Below, one piece after another: positions 63,021-64,000 of a DNA stretch of 64,000 nucleotides. The translations under genes and the position numbers were made by a program. The stretch is from Cloeon dipterum (taxonomy: Eukaryota; Arthropoda; Insecta; Ephemeroptera; Baetidae). The stretch spans positions 10,478,001 to 10,542,000 of the forward strand of contig NC_088788.1 in NCBI RefSeq assembly GCF_949628265.1, in the 5' to 3' direction. Under the pieces are notes generated by a model. It worked only from the letters and a program-made list of their open reading frames with translations. It made no database searches and was not told the origin of the DNA. How positions within the stretch are numbered: the stretch's first letter is position 1; each line of letters opens with the position of its first letter.

Positions 63021-63497
63021 CTATGTGCATTCGTCTTCAGGAAGGTTAGCGAACTTATTTTTGGATCCCGAAATTTCTTCAGAACCACTTGACTCTGAAC
63101 CAGCGTCCTGAGATTGACTATCTTGTCCTCTGGACGCACTTTCGTCATCATCAGTGCTGTAGTTTTCCTCTTCATATGTACCTGCCACATCTGTTGACTT
63201 GGCTTGCACTTTCTTAATGCCGTCTAGTTCAGAATGTGACAGCCACATCTCTGGAAAATGTTTTATAATGTCGTATTAAAGATTAAGTTTTGAGGTTTCA
63301 AATTTAATTGGCATTTGTTTCTGCGTAAGAAAATTCCTCATTGATGATTAAGTTACCTTTTTCAGCTGTGTAGTTTGGAGGGTATAAACATAGGCAGATT
63401 TTTCCATCCAAGGCCATACGAAGCAAATGGTTAGCTGAACGATATGAGTCAAGACGAGCTGCTTTTGCTGTGAAGAATCCTCTCTGCTTAGCCCAAG
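63021..63497 (-). CDS. GNL1: GNL1 (HSR1) circularly permuted GTPase, C-terminal exons
   Basis: Guanine nucleotide-binding protein-like 1, a YlqF/YawG-type GTPase linked to ribosome biogenesis and proliferation. Only the last two exons lie in the window: 63497-63357 and 63250-63021, joined in phase (AEKEMWLSHSELDG). The family C-terminus is clear: WAKQRGFFTAKAARLDSYRS, ANHLLRMALDGKICLCLYPP, NYTAEKEMW. The tail is acidic and Ser-rich (STDDDESASRG, SESSGSEE). The G motifs are upstream, beyond the window edge, so the gene is partial here because of the window and not because of damage. Confidence 0.9.
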
Positions 63498-64000
63498 CTG
63501 TAAAATTATATTTTTGTTTCAACTCATGACCGCAATGAAATGAGCAAAAATCAACAATTGAGACACCAGAAACAGGAATAATTCGTCCTGGTCCCGGCAA
63601 AATTGCGCAACTTTCAACAACCAAACCAAATTTCCTTGTTGCAAGAAAAGGGCAACAATCAATTTGACAATGAAAATTTGAGTGTTTGTTGAAAGTTGCG
63701 CAATTCAGGACAAACTATTTTTACCGGGTTTACACACACCATTGTTTTTTTCATCTAAAGAGTTGCAAAAAACCCAAATTTAAAAAAAATGCAGTGCAGT
63801 GATAAAAAACGGGTTTTTTCAATTTTAACCAGTTCCTTGCAGGCAATGTTTGCACTTCAGTTTTCAATAATTTTCTAAATATTAGCTCATGACATCTACT
63901 TGATAAATTGTCGGAGAGAAATATATTTGTAGAAATTGAGGCAGCAAATGGTAATTTAAAAGAACAAATCTGCAGAGTAGAGAAAATTTTGACCACTCCG
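63498..64000 (-). other. GNL1 intron (to the window edge)
   Basis: AT-rich sequence upstream of the GNL1 penultimate exon. The minus-strand ORFs here do not match the expected GNL1 sequence preceding WAKQRG, so I read it as intron whose 5' exon lies outside the window. The motif AAAGTTGCGCAATT occurs twice, about 80 nt apart. Confidence 0.55.

Noticed and set aside
1-64000. tRNA genes, CRISPR arrays and complete transposable elements
   Set aside because: No T-arm consensus (GGTTCGAATCC-like) with a matching acceptor stem, no regularly spaced repeats, and no transposase or reverse-transcriptase catalytic frame was seen.

Overview
The window is nuclear DNA of an arthropod, most likely an insect. 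Genes are split by GT-AG introns, many only about 44-60 nt, others many kilobases long. The proteins are metazoan families (Rap1GAP, INTS15, RNPC3, MIER, Nse4, GNL1, M19 dipeptidase) together with arthropod-type secreted PLC-X proteins and a THAP protein. Base composition is AT-rich with GC-rich patches at promoters and exons. I could not fix the order or species from sequence alone. No tRNA, rRNA, CRISPR array or complete transposon was recognised.

Layout. 0.45-2.3 kb (-): a nine-exon secreted zinc dipeptidase. 2.3-7.4 kb: gene-poor. 7.4-39.9 kb (+): one large Rap GTPase-activating protein gene with at least two candidate first coding exons, long introns in its first half and compact exons in its last 4.5 kb. 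37.8-49.5 kb: a tandem segmental duplication. Unit A carries the 3' end of the RapGAP gene plus a secreted PI-PLC X-domain gene (-). Unit B carries a broken RapGAP fragment plus a second, apparently intact PLC gene (-), and has lost 2.6 kb internally. 50.1-61.4 kb is gene-dense: Nse4 (+), INTS15 (-), RNPC3 (+), MIER (-) and a THAP-domain gene with a retroelement-like tail (+). 63.0 kb to the edge: the 3' exons of GNL1 (-).

Two gene pairs are head-to-head over short shared promoters: INTS15/RNPC3 (393 bp, with a CCAAT box and a perfect 21-nt palindrome) and MIER/THAP (about 880 bp, with a perfect CRE and an NRF-1-like site). INTS15 (Integrator, snRNA 3'-end processing) and RNPC3 (U11/U12 snRNP) both serve snRNA biology, so their shared promoter may be meaningful. 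Nse4 and INTS15 converge tail-to-tail with 111 bp between stop codons.

The observations most worth a second look are the tandem duplication with its two PLC copies, the signal-peptide-like upstream ORF in front of each PLC, a conserved block inside the second coding intron of both PLC copies, and the THAP gene whose C-terminus resembles the end of a non-LTR retrotransposon reverse transcriptase. Exon boundaries were worked out by eye from phase and splice consensus. Where all phases close and the family length fits, I regard the models as reliable.
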